In this document: piece by piece, positions 31,618 through 40,009 of the stretch
How positions within the stretch are numbered: the stretch's first letter is position 1
How the letters are laid out: every line of letters starts with the position of its first letter
Origin: Candidatus Agathobaculum intestinipullorum
GTDB lineage: Bacteria; Bacillota; Clostridia; Oscillospirales; Butyricicoccaceae
Assembly (NCBI GenBank): GCA_019117485.1
Contig: DWZQ01000029.1
Coordinates: forward strand, 43,118 to 107,117
DNA: 64,000 nucleotides
Direction: 5' to 3'
The notes under the pieces: generated by a model
Seen by the model: only the letters and a program-made list of their open reading frames with translations
Database searches by the model: none
Told to the model about the DNA's origin: nothing
Program-made: the position numbers and the translations under genes

Positions 31618-33345
31618 TTACTTGACGATCTCCTTGGCAGCAGCAACCAGCGCGTCCACCTTAGCGGCGGCGTCAGCCTTGCTGTCGCCCTTGGCCATGA
31701 TGTAAACCTTGACCTTAGGCTCGGTGCCGGACGGACGGATGATAAACGTCGTGCCGCCCTCCAGCTCGTAATACATCACGTTCTGGCCCTTCAGCTCGAT
31801 CTGCTCGACCTTGCCATCCGCCATGCAGGTGCGCGTGCCGGGCAGGTAGTCGCGGGTATACTCGACCTTGTCCGCGCCGACCATGGTCAGCGGCTTTACA
31901 CGCAGTTCGGCCATCAGTTCCTTCATACGGGTAAGGCCGGACACGCCGGGCATGGTGATCGAGATGGTCTGCTCGCAGTAATAGCCGTACTTCTCGTACA
32001 TCTCCTCCATCGCGTCGAACAGGGTCTTGCCCTGCGTGCGGTAGTAGGCCGCCATCTCGGCGATCAGCATGGAAGCGGTAACCGCGTCCTTGTCGCGCGC
32101 GTAGTCGCCCGACAGATAGCCGTAGCTTTCCTCAAACGCGAACAGGTACTCGTGCGAGCCGGTCGCCTCGAACTGCTTGATCTTCTCGGCGAGGAACTTA
32201 AAGCCGGTGAAGGTGTCGAAGCAGTCCACACCGTTCTTGTTGGCCGCCGCGCGCGCCATCTCGGTGGTGACGATGGACTTCAAAACCGCCGGGTGCTCCG
32301 GCATGGTGTTCGTCAGCTTGCGGGCGGTGATGATGTAGTCGATCAGCAGCACGCCGACCTGATTGCCCGACAGGGTGACGTACTCGCCGGCCTTGTCCTT
32401 GAGCACGATACCGGTGCGGTCAGCGTCCGGGTCGGTGCCGATGATCAGGTCAACATCGTTTTGCTTTGCCAGCTCGATAGCGAGGTTGAAGCCTTCCTTA
32501 TACTCCGGGTTCGGGTTCTTGACGGTCGGGAAGTCGCCGTCGATCTTCATCTGCTCAGGCTCGCAGATAATGTGCTTGTAGCCCAAACGGCGCAGGATCT
32601 CGGGCACCAGACGGTAGCCCGCGCCGTGGAACGGCGTGTAAACGAGCTTGAACTCGTCCGCAACCTGCTTGACGCAGTCCGGGTTGACCGCAACCTTGAT
32701 GACCTCGCCGAGGTAGGCCTCGTCGGTCTCTTTGCTGAGGATGCGGATCATGCCGTTCGCGACAGCCTTGTCGTAATCGGCGGTCTTGACGCCGGTGAAG
32801 ATATCGGTTTTCGCCATTTCCTTAGCGACCACGTCAGCCTCGGCAGGCGGTAGCTGCGCGCCGTCCTCCCAGTACACCTTATAACCGTTGTATTCCTTCG
32901 GGTTGTGCGACGCAGTGATGTTGATACCAGCGATGCAGCCATAGTGGCGCACGGCGAAGGACAGCTCGGGCGTCGGGCGCAGCTCGTCGAACAGCAGCGC
33001 CTTGATGCCGTTGGCTGCGAGGATGCAAGCCGACTGCTTGGCAAACTCGGGCGAATAGTGGCGGCTGTCATACGCGATGGCAACGCCGCGGTCCATTGCG
33101 GCCTGCCCGTTGGAGACGACCAGATTGGCAAGGCCCTGCGCCGCCTGACCGACCGTAAAGCGGTTCATGCGGTTCAGGCCGACACCCAACACGCCGCGCA
33201 GGCCGGCGGTACCGAACGAAAGCGGCGCGAAAAAGCGGCTTTCGATCTCTTCCTCATTACCCTTGACCGCTTCCAGCTCTGCGGTCTCCTGTGCATCCAG
33301 CGCGCCGCTGTCCAGCCAGCGCTGGTATTCCGACATATAATCCAT
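31618..33345 (-). CDS. Phospho-sugar mutase (phosphoglucomutase/phosphomannomutase)
   Basis: Alpha-D-phosphohexomutase of 575 residues that interconverts hexose-1- and -6-phosphates for glycogen and envelope sugar synthesis. The catalytic phosphoserine is Ser146 in NITASHNPKEYNGYK; the metal loop is GTDPDADRTG; the sugar-binding loop FEESYGY and the C-terminal phosphate loop RPSGTEPKVKVY are intact. Length and the early FGTAGLRG motif match the PgcA-type mutases of Firmicutes. ATG 33345 follows GAGGTG with eight bases; an upstream in-frame ATG at 33381 overlaps the promoter region. Monocistronic with its own promoter and terminator. Confidence 0.93.
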   Translation of the reverse strand: MDYMSEYQRWLDSGALDAQETAELEAVKGNEEEIESRFFAPLSFGTAGLRGVLGVGLNRMNRFTVGQAAQGLANLVVSNGQAAMDRGVAIAYDSRHYSPEFAKQSACILAANGIKALLFDELRPTPELSFAVRHYGCIAGINITASHNPKEYNGYKVYWEDGAQLPPAEADVVAKEMAKTDIFTGVKTADYDKAVANGMIRILSKETDEAYLGEVIKVAVNPDCVKQVADEFKLVYTPFHGAGYRLVPEILRRLGYKHIICEPEQMKIDGDFPTVKNPNPEYKEGFNLAIELAKQNDVDLIIGTDPDADRTGIVLKDKAGEYVTLSGNQVGVLLIDYIITARKLTNTMPEHPAVLKSIVTTEMARAAANKNGVDCFDTFTGFKFLAEKIKQFEATGSHEYLFAFEESYGYLSGDYARDKDAVTASMLIAEMAAYYRTQGKTLFDAMEEMYEKYGYYCEQTISITMPGVSGLTRMKELMAELRVKPLTMVGADKVEYTRDYLPGTRTCMADGKVEQIELKGQNVMYYELEGGTTFIIRPSGTEPKVKVYIMAKGDSKADAAAKVDALVAAAKEIVK

Positions 33346-33388
33346 GGGAATCACCTCATACTCTTTTTTGGCTAAAGCCACTATTTAA

Positions 33389-33416
33389 ATTATACAATAT
33401 TTGCTTGTCAATGCAA
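33389..33416 (-). promoter_or_regulatory. Promoter of the phospho-sugar mutase
   Basis: Minus strand -35 TTGCAT (33411-33416), 16 bp spacer, consensus -10 TATAAT (33389-33394). The remaining intergenic sequence 33417-33582 is AT-rich and shows no gene or clear element. Confidence 0.65.
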
Positions 33417-33582
33417 GTATTTTTGCGCGAATTTGTGAATGTCTTGATGCACTCCGGTATGTTTCCACAAAAAAACTGGTTGCTTTTTGTGCATTTCATT
33501 TTGCGGAACAATTTTCTGGCAACATGACGAAATTCCCCGCCCTCTATTTGTGCATCCTGCTCTGTTCTGTGTATTTCCACGC

Positions 33583-33611
33583 TTGTACTGCGCGGTAAAA
33601 TGCGGTATACT
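33583..33611 (+). promoter_or_regulatory. Promoter of murT-gatD
   Basis: -35 TTGTAC (33583-33588), 17 bp spacer, -10 TATACT (33606-33611), 37 bases upstream of murT. Confidence 0.7.
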
Positions 33612-33648
33612 TTTATACAGGAATTTGACAAGATAGAGGGGTTATCCT

Positions 33649-35019
33649 ATGAAACTGAAAACCCGGCTGGCCGTTGCGGTGTGCAAGGCCTCGGGCGCGG
33701 TGCTGCGCAAACTGGGACGCGGCGGCACCAACCTGCCCGGCAAGCTGGCGCTTAAAATCGACAAGAATATCCTCGGCGAGCTGGCGCGCGGCGTCAAGGT
33801 CACGGTCGTGACCGGCACCAACGGCAAAACCACCACCTCGCGCATGATCGAGCAGGCCTTTGCCGACGCGGGGCTGAAGTACTTCTCCAACAAATCGGGC
33901 GCAAACCTGCTGACCGGTATCATCGCCGTGTTCGCGCAGCATTGCACAGCTTCGGGCAAGTGCCCGTATACGCATGCGCTGATCGAGTGCGACGAGGCCG
34001 CCTTCCGCAAAACCAGCGAATTTCTGCCGGTGGAATGTCTGGTGGTCAACAATATTTTCCGCGACCAGCTCGACCGCTACGGTGAGATCACGCACACCTT
34101 AAACGCCATTCGCGAGGGCATCACCCACATCCCGGATGCGACGCTGTGCCTCAACGCCGACTGCTCGCTAACTGCCTCGCTCGCGGACAAAATCCCAAAC
34201 AAGGTGCTGTGGTTCGGCGTGAACGTCCCGATCTATGAAAATGCGGCGCACGAGCTTTCCGACGCGCCCTACTGCATCCACTGCAAAACCGAGTACGAGT
34301 ACGACTATATCACCTACGGCCATCTGGGCGGCTTCCGCTGCCCCAAATGCGGCTACCACCGCCGCGAACCGGATGTGGCCGTCACCAAGATCCTCGCTGC
34401 GGGCGCGGATTCGTCCGATATCGAGCTGTCCATCTGCGGGCATGCGCATGAAGTGCACGTCAACCTGCCGGGCGGCTACAATATTTACAACGCAGCGGCG
34501 GCGGCTGCCGTATCGCACGTCGTCGGCATCGACGAGCAGACCGCGGTCAGCGCGCTCGGGCAGTTCGAGTGCGGCTTCGGCCGCGCCGAGCAGTTCAAGC
34601 TTGGCCAGTCGCAGGCGCGCATGATGCTGGTCAAAAACCCGGCGGGCTTCAATCAGGTCATCAACCTGATCGCGCACGACACCGGCACCTGCAAACTGGC
34701 TTTCCTGCTCAACGACCGCTTTGCCGACGGCACCGACATCAGCTGGATCTGGGACGTCGATTTCGAAACGCTTGCAGACCAGCGCAACCGCTTTACGCGC
34801 ATTTTGGTATCCGGCGTGCGCGCGGACGATATGGCGCTGCGCCTGAAATACGCGGGCTTCCCGTCCGACCGGCTGGAGGTCATCCGCGACTACGACAGGC
34901 TGCTGGGCGAGGTCGGCGCGGACGAAACGCCCACCTTCCTGATGCCGACCTATACGGCAATGTTCGATTTGCGAAATGAAATCGCCAAACACACCGACGT
35001 CAAGGCGTTTTACGAATAA
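33649..35019 (+). CDS. murT: Lipid II isoglutaminyl synthase, MurT subunit
   Basis: Mur-ligase subunit that, with GatD, amidates the alpha-carboxyl of D-Glu in lipid II. Domains: Mur ligase ATP site VVTGTNGKTTTSRMI (about 52-66), central domain with NNIFRDQLDRYGE, an inserted four-Cys zinc ribbon CIHC...CPKC (about 205-230) characteristic of MurT, and a C-terminal DUF1727 domain (KNPAGFNQVI, LNDRFADGTDISWIWDVDFE). 456 residues. GatD follows after 15 bases, so the two-subunit enzyme is encoded as one operon. Confidence 0.96.
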   Translation: MKLKTRLAVAVCKASGAVLRKLGRGGTNLPGKLALKIDKNILGELARGVKVTVVTGTNGKTTTSRMIEQAFADAGLKYFSNKSGANLLTGIIAVFAQHCTASGKCPYTHALIECDEAAFRKTSEFLPVECLVVNNIFRDQLDRYGEITHTLNAIREGITHIPDATLCLNADCSLTASLADKIPNKVLWFGVNVPIYENAAHELSDAPYCIHCKTEYEYDYITYGHLGGFRCPKCGYHRREPDVAVTKILAAGADSSDIELSICGHAHEVHVNLPGGYNIYNAAAAAAVSHVVGIDEQTAVSALGQFECGFGRAEQFKLGQSQARMMLVKNPAGFNQVINLIAHDTGTCKLAFLLNDRFADGTDISWIWDVDFETLADQRNRFTRILVSGVRADDMALRLKYAGFPSDRLEVIRDYDRLLGEVGADETPTFLMPTYTAMFDLRNEIAKHTDVKAFYE

Positions 35020-35034
35020 GGGGGACAAAGCGAC

Positions 35035-35772
35035 ATGGAACTGAATATCTGCCACCTGTACCCCGATATTTTGAACCTGTACGGCGACCGGGGCAACATC
35101 ATCACCATGAAGCGCCGCCTTGAGGCGCGCGGCATCGGGGTGCATATTGACGAGTGTTCGATCGGCCAGCCGCTCGATATCGACAAGTATGACATCTTTT
35201 TCATCGGCGGCGGGCAGGACTTCGAGCAGGAGGTACTGCTGCGTGACCTTGCCGCGGGAAAAGCGCGGGATATCCGCACCGCAGTTGAGGAAAATAAGGT
35301 GTTTCTCGCCATCTGCGGCGGTTATCAGATGCTCGGTCAATACTATAAGACGTGGGACGGCAACCAGCTCGACTTTATCGGCGCGATCAACATCCACACC
35401 ATCGGCGCAAAGGAGCGTATGATCGGCAACTATATGTACCGTTTAACGCCCGAAAGCAGCGGCTCGATCGTGGTCGGGTTTGAAAACCACTCGGGCAAAA
35501 CCTACCTCGGCGCGGACGTCGCGCCGCTCGGCATGGTGCTCAAAGGCTATGGCAACAACGGCGAGGACCAGACCGAGGGCGCACGCTATAAAAACGTATT
35601 TGCCACCTACTCGCATGGTTCGCTGCTGCCCAAAAACCCCGTGCTGGCTGATTTTATCCTGCAAACCGCGCTGCGCTACAAATATGGCAGCGCCGAGCCG
35701 CTTTCGCCACTCGACGACGAGATCGAAAACCGCGCGCACGACTATATGGAAGAACGCCTGCGCAAAGGCTGA
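35035..35772 (+). CDS. gatD: Lipid II isoglutaminyl synthase, glutamine amidotransferase subunit GatD
   Basis: Class I-type glutaminase that supplies ammonia to MurT. Nucleophile Cys94 is in LAICGGYQ, the oxyanion region in FFIGGGQDFEQE and the catalytic His in TYSHGSLLPKNPVLAD. 245 residues, typical of the family. Start ATG 35035 has GGGGG upstream. The pair modifies peptidoglycan precursors at the cytoplasmic membrane face. A strong terminator follows. Confidence 0.96.
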   Translation: MELNICHLYPDILNLYGDRGNIITMKRRLEARGIGVHIDECSIGQPLDIDKYDIFFIGGGQDFEQEVLLRDLAAGKARDIRTAVEENKVFLAICGGYQMLGQYYKTWDGNQLDFIGAINIHTIGAKERMIGNYMYRLTPESSGSIVVGFENHSGKTYLGADVAPLGMVLKGYGNNGEDQTEGARYKNVFATYSHGSLLPKNPVLADFILQTALRYKYGSAEPLSPLDDEIENRAHDYMEERLRKG

Positions 35773-35776
35773 ACCG

Positions 35777-35808
35777 AAAACGCCCGCCCCACTGGGGGTG
35801 GGCGTTTT
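35777..35808 (+). terminator. Terminator of murT-gatD
   Basis: AAAACGCCCGCCCC/GGGGTGGGCGTTTT stem (one G-T pair), loop ACTG, T-rich end. Confidence 0.85.
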
Positions 35809-35844
35809 GCTGTCCCCCCTCCCCTATCGCAGCACAGCGCGGTG

Positions 35845-35873
35845 TTCTCTTTCCCGCGCGGATATGCTACAAT
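35845..35873 (+). promoter_or_regulatory. Possible promoter of the ABC exporter gene
   Basis: -10 TACAAT (35868-35873) with a weak -35 TTCTCT (35845-35850) at 17 bp. Confidence 0.4.
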
Positions 35874-35910
35874 AAAGTCGTAACTCCATGGCGAAGGGAT
35901 GCGGTGCGGT

Positions 35911-37680
35911 ATGCAGACAGGCGGACGCGGCAAACAGATCTGGAAAAACATCTTTGACCTGCTCGACAAGCGGCACAAGCGGCGTTTTTTGTGGATCGCG
36001 GCCATTCTGGCCGTGTCCGCGGTGCTCAGCCAGCTGACACCGCTGGCCGTCGGCTACCTGACCGACCATGTACTGACCGGTGGGCGCGCAGATTTCCTCT
36101 CGGTCGTGCCAATTTTGCTGGTCATCCTTGTGGTCAATGTGGTCAACGAGGTCATCAAGGTCGCGCGGCGGCTGATGGTTGAGGACACGGCCACGCAGGC
36201 CGAAAAAAGCGCGCGCGGCCGCGCGACCGCATCGCTGCTGCACGCGCCGCTGGCCTACTTCCGCGCCCACATGACCGGCAACATCCACGGGCGGCTCAAC
36301 CGCAGCCTTGAGGGCACGGTCAAGCTGGTCAAGCTGCTGTTTATGGATTTCGCCCCGGCGGTCACAACGGGTGTGGCTGCGATTGTGACCATCTTCGTGC
36401 AGCTGCCCGCGCCGGTCGCGGCGCTGGTCGTTCTGGTTATCCCGGTCGGCACGTTCATCGTGCTGCGCCAGATCAGCACGCAAAAAGGCATCCGCGTCGA
36501 GTTGATGGAAACCAAGGCCGACATGGACGGCACGATGGTCGAGCTGCTCGGCGGCATCGAAACCATCCGCGCGCTGGACAGCGCGCAGGCCGAGAGCGAC
36601 CGCATCGGCGCACGTTCGGAACAGCTGCGCCGCAAAGAAATGCGTCACCACAAGGCGATGGCGCTGTATGACTGCCTGAAATTTGTCAACGAAGCGTTTT
36701 TCAGTGTGCTCGTGATCGGGCTTTCCGTGCTGCTGGCGGCGAACGGCGTGATCACGGTCGGCACTGTGCTGACCGCCTACCTATGCTTTACCCAGCTGAC
36801 CGGCCCGCTGCGCGAGCTGCACCGCATCCTCGACGAATTTTCCGAGTGCGTTGTGCTGGCAGACGACTATTTCCGCATGATCGAGCTGCCGCTCGACTTC
36901 TCCTACCAGCACCCGCTGGGCGAGTCGGACGCGCGTCCAGTCTCCAACGACGTGCAGGTGTGCGGCGTGCGCTTCAGCTACCCGGAAAAGCCCGGCCAGC
37001 CCATCCTGCGGGATATCGACCTGACCATCCCGGCGGGGCAGTTCATCGGCATTGCCGGGCCGAGCGGCTGCGGCAAGTCGTCGCTGATCAAAGTACTCGA
37101 TAAGCTGGAACTGGCAACCGGCGAGGTGCGCATCGGCGGCGCGCCGCTCGATCTGCTGTCCCGCGCGACGCTGGCAGAATACGTCGCGCTCGTACCACAG
37201 ACGCCTTTCCTGATCGCGGACACGGTGTTCCACAACATCTGTTACGGCCTGCGGCGTGAGGTCACGCTGGACGAAGTGCGCGAAGCCGCGCGCAAGGCCA
37301 ACATCGCCGCCGATATCGAGGCCATGCCGCAGGGCTACGACTCCATGCTGTCCGAGGGCGGCGCCAACCTGTCCGGCGGGCAGCGGCAGCGCATCGCGCT
37401 GGCACGCATTTTCCTGAAAAAACCGCGCGTGCTCATCCTTGATGAAGCAACCTCGGCGCTGGACAACACCTCGGAAAAGCATGTGCAGGCCGAAATCGAG
37501 CGCATGATGCATGACTACGGCACGACGGTCATCTCCATCGCTCATCGGCTGACCACATTGCAAAACTGTGATGAGATCCTTGTCATGGAACAGGGCGAGA
37601 TCGTGCAGCGCGGCAGCTACGGCGCACTGCTGGACACGTCGGGTATTTTCCGAGACATGGCGCAGGGCGTGCTGAAATAG
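35911..37680 (+). CDS. ABC transporter, fused membrane and ATPase domains (type IV exporter)
   Basis: Half-size ABC exporter of 589 residues. Residues 1-310 form six helices with the export-type coupling regions (SARGRATASLLHAPLAYFRAHMTGNIHGRLNRS). The ATPase domain has Walker A GPSGCGKSSL, Q-loop VPQTPFL, signature LSGGQRQRIALARI, Walker B VLILDEATSALDN and the switch His in SIAHRLTT. It must dimerise; no partner half-transporter is adjacent, so a homodimer is likely. Substrate unknown (lipid, peptide or drug). ATG 35911 is preferred because GAAGGG abuts the earlier ATG at 35899. Confidence 0.92.
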   Translation: MQTGGRGKQIWKNIFDLLDKRHKRRFLWIAAILAVSAVLSQLTPLAVGYLTDHVLTGGRADFLSVVPILLVILVVNVVNEVIKVARRLMVEDTATQAEKSARGRATASLLHAPLAYFRAHMTGNIHGRLNRSLEGTVKLVKLLFMDFAPAVTTGVAAIVTIFVQLPAPVAALVVLVIPVGTFIVLRQISTQKGIRVELMETKADMDGTMVELLGGIETIRALDSAQAESDRIGARSEQLRRKEMRHHKAMALYDCLKFVNEAFFSVLVIGLSVLLAANGVITVGTVLTAYLCFTQLTGPLRELHRILDEFSECVVLADDYFRMIELPLDFSYQHPLGESDARPVSNDVQVCGVRFSYPEKPGQPILRDIDLTIPAGQFIGIAGPSGCGKSSLIKVLDKLELATGEVRIGGAPLDLLSRATLAEYVALVPQTPFLIADTVFHNICYGLRREVTLDEVREAARKANIAADIEAMPQGYDSMLSEGGANLSGGQRQRIALARIFLKKPRVLILDEATSALDNTSEKHVQAEIERMMHDYGTTVISIAHRLTTLQNCDEILVMEQGEIVQRGSYGALLDTSGIFRDMAQGVLK

Positions 37681-37683
37681 AAA

Positions 37684-37712
37684 AAACCGGTGCAGCCAAG
37701 CTGCACCGGTTT
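37684..37712. terminator. Terminator of the ABC exporter gene
   Basis: AAACCGGTGCAG/CTGCACCGGTTT stem followed by GATTTTTTT; the A-run before it lets it act on the opposite strand as well. Confidence 0.88.
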
Positions 37713-37729
37713 GATTTTTTTGTTTGCAG

Positions 37730-38329
37730 TTACGCGGTCACGCCGACCGGGACTTCGACCTGCTCGTAGACGATGTTGATGATCGACAGCACGACCATGG
37801 CAGTCGCACGGCAGATATTGATCAGGTCGTCGTTGATACCATGACGGCGGCCCGGCGCGCGGTACGCGTTGTGCATGGAAGAAAGGCGGGCGATCAGCGC
37901 GTCCACCGTGACCGGCGGGATGATCGGGCTGGCCCACTGCTCAAAGCGGGCCTCGGTCATGCGGCGGCGGATGACAAGCGCAACGCGCTTTTCATACACA
38001 TAATGCGCCAGCAGATTACGCTCGTAAATGTCGTCGTTATGCGGGAAGGTGAAGAAATCCGTAATATAGTGGCAGATTTCACCCAAATCAACCGACAGTT
38101 CGCGGCCGTTGACCGCGCCAATGGTGTACTTCTCGGTGAAAGCACGGATCTTTTCCATCACCTCGTCCATCATAATGGACGGGTTATGGCGCTTAGTCAG
38201 ATAAGTACCGGTCAGGTCAGGCTTGAGGTTGCCGTAAACAAAGCCGCCCTGATCAAATGTAACGCCGCACACTTGCTCTACATAATCCATCAACAGGTTA
38301 GCAACGCGAATATGAGAAACCGAATCCAT
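37730..38329 (-). CDS. Zinc-dependent phospholipase C-like protein (short form)
   Basis: 199-residue protein with the Zn_dep_PLPC pattern: DSVSHIRVANLL, GNLKPDLTGTYLTKRHNPS and DLGEICHYITDFFTFPHN give His and Asp residues in the order expected for metal binding. It lacks a signal peptide and about 100 residues of the 7035-7964 paralogue. Function unknown; a cytosolic phosphoesterase is plausible. The GGAGGA site decides ATG 38329 over the upstream in-frame start. Monocistronic, convergent with the ABC exporter. Confidence 0.72.
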   Translation of the reverse strand: MDSVSHIRVANLLMDYVEQVCGVTFDQGGFVYGNLKPDLTGTYLTKRHNPSIMMDEVMEKIRAFTEKYTIGAVNGRELSVDLGEICHYITDFFTFPHNDDIYERNLLAHYVYEKRVALVIRRRMTEARFEQWASPIIPPVTVDALIARLSSMHNAYRAPGRRHGINDDLINICRATAMVVLSIINIVYEQVEVPVGVTA

Positions 38330-38521
38330 CAGCAATCCTCCAGACGGAACGCACATTTCTTAACAGTTCTTTAACAAATGAGCTACATCCGTAACTCCCC
38401 CAAAACAATGCAATTATATCACAAAGTTTGCGCGCTGTCTCGGGTTTTTCGAAATTGTCACGAAATCAACACAATTTCTGCAATTTTACCGGATTGCCAT
38501 GGCAGCCCTTGAAATTTTTGG

Positions 38522-39394
38522 TTATCTTGCCCGGAACGCTTCGCTGCGGAAGCCAATCTTGCCTTCCAGCGCCTGCCGCAGCCGTTGGCACATCGCCTCG
38601 CGGTCGCGGTTGAGCGTACCGGCCAAATTCACATAGTTAGAGGCATGGTTGGCGCGGAACACGCTGCCCTCGGCATCAATATGCTCGAGCAGCACGAGCG
38701 TCTCCTGCGCGATCTCGACCGGGTTCATCAGGTAGAAGCGCCCTTCCTGCCAGTCGCGCATGAGCGGCGTTTCCAGTTCGAACAGCAGCGTCAGCAGGCC
38801 GATATACTCCGGTTTCATGCGCGAGAGCGCGGCGGCAGTCTGGACGGCGTGCTCCTCGCTCAGTTCCAGGGACCCCAGCCCTGCAATGCAGGTGACGGAC
38901 AACTTCATACCGGCCTGCTTCACCATCAAACCGGCGCGCACGATCTCGTCGGCCGTCTCGCCCTTGTTGACACGGCGCAGCACCTCATCCGAGCCGGACT
39001 CCAACCCGAGGTAGATCATTTCCAATCCCAGTTCGTGCAAAAGGTTCAATTCCTCCTGCGTTTTGACCAGAATGGACGCAGGCGAGCCGTAGCTGGTCAC
39101 ACGTTCGCACTCCGGGAATACCTGACGGATATAGCGCAAAATTTCAGCCATATGCTCGGCGCGGCACATGAGCGCATCGCCGTCCGCAAGGAAAATACGG
39201 CGCACGTTGGGGTACATGCGGCGCGCAATGTCAAAATCATGCTTGACGTCCTCCAGCTTGCGCACGCGGAAGCGCTTTTCCTTGTACATATCGCAGAACG
39301 TACATTTGTTATGGCTGCATCCGATCGTCACCTGCACGATCAGGCTGTACGCCTCAGAGGGCGGACGGAACACGCGGCCTTCATATTCGATCAT
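38522..39394 (-). CDS. Radical SAM protein with a CX4CX2C cluster motif
   Basis: 290-residue radical S-adenosylmethionine enzyme. The cluster-binding motif is GCSHNKCTFCDMYK, that is C-x4-C-x2-C instead of the usual C-x3-C-x2-C; this spacing is read directly from the DNA. Later motifs IFLADGDALM (SAM-binding GGE-like strand), TSYGSPASIL and MIYLGLESGSDEVLRRVNKG resemble the HemN/Elp3-type fold, but no accessory domain is present. The reaction is unknown. AAGGAGG before ATG 39394 sets the start; 77 upstream in-frame codons belong to the spacer and neighbouring gene. Confidence 0.85.
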   Translation of the reverse strand: MIEYEGRVFRPPSEAYSLIVQVTIGCSHNKCTFCDMYKEKRFRVRKLEDVKHDFDIARRMYPNVRRIFLADGDALMCRAEHMAEILRYIRQVFPECERVTSYGSPASILVKTQEELNLLHELGLEMIYLGLESGSDEVLRRVNKGETADEIVRAGLMVKQAGMKLSVTCIAGLGSLELSEEHAVQTAAALSRMKPEYIGLLTLLFELETPLMRDWQEGRFYLMNPVEIAQETLVLLEHIDAEGSVFRANHASNYVNLAGTLNRDREAMCQRLRQALEGKIGFRSEAFRAR

Positions 39395-39420
39395 GGGATT
39401 TTCCTCCTTGCTTTTATCCA

Positions 39421-39458
39421 AAAAATCAGCGGGCGGAGGGGAAAACCTTCGCCCGCTG
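39421..39458 (-). terminator. Terminator of the small Ala/Glu-rich gene
   Basis: CAGCGGGCG/CGCCCGCTG stem extended inward by GAGG/CCTT; the minus strand continues ATTTTTTG. Confidence 0.8.
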
Positions 39459-39464
39459 TCTGTT

Positions 39465-39800
39465 TTATTCGCCGTCGGCCTCAGCCGCAGCCGCCGGTTT
39501 TGCAGCTGCCGGTTTTGCAGCTGCCGCTTCTGCGGTTTCTTCCGCCTCTTCGGCGTCCTCCTCCAGCGTATCCTGATAAGCGTCCTCAACCGAAGCGCAC
39601 TCCTCTGCGCAGGCGCAGGAAGCACAGTCGGATTCGGCGCGCATCATCTCCTCCAGCTCGTCCATGGCCTTGAGTTCGGCCTCGTGGTATACCTCTTCCT
39701 CGCGCTTTTTCTGCAACAGCACAAGCGCCGCCGTGGCACCGGCCGCACACGCAATACTGGTCAACAGCAGGGTCGCTTTGATCTTAGTCGAATTTTTCAA
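39465..39800 (-). CDS. Small membrane-anchored Ala/Glu-rich protein
   Basis: About 111 residues: a single N-terminal transmembrane helix (KATLLLTSIACAAGATAALVLL), an acidic stretch with a Cys cluster (ESDCASCACAEECAS) and a low-complexity Ala-Lys-Pro tail with a tandem repeat AAAKPAAAKPAAA. The domain order suggests a membrane tether with a disordered cytosolic or external tail; no family is recognised. The start is uncertain: GTG 39809 is only two bases from GAGAGG, while TTG 39800 is eleven bases away and fits better. It has its own terminator. Confidence 0.6.
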   Translation of the reverse strand: MKNSTKIKATLLLTSIACAAGATAALVLLQKKREEEVYHEAELKAMDELEEMMRAESDCASCACAEECASVEDAYQDTLEEDAEEAEETAEAAAAKPAAAKPAAAAEADGE

Positions 39801-39928
39801 AGAGTCCACTTCCTCTCAAAGTGATGCCGAATATTTATTTTACTTTATCATACAGGCGCGGCAAAGTCAATGCCGGAACGGCCATTTCCCACGCTTCCCG
39901 GCACAGAAATCCAATACAACACAGGCAA

Positions 39929-39991
39929 AAAACACCGGCGCGCAAACGCCGCGCATCCTGCGGGCCAAAGCCCGGCGCGGATGCGCGGCGT
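39929..39991 (-). terminator. Terminator of the S-layer-homology gene
   Basis: 13 bp stem ACGCCGCGCATCC with its complement (39946-39958 with 39979-39991), inner GCGGGCC stem, and a downstream GTTTTTTG on the minus strand after GCGCGCCGGT. No gene is visible in 39810-40009. Confidence 0.65.
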
Positions 39992-40009
39992 CGTAAGGGG
40001 GAGATGGTG

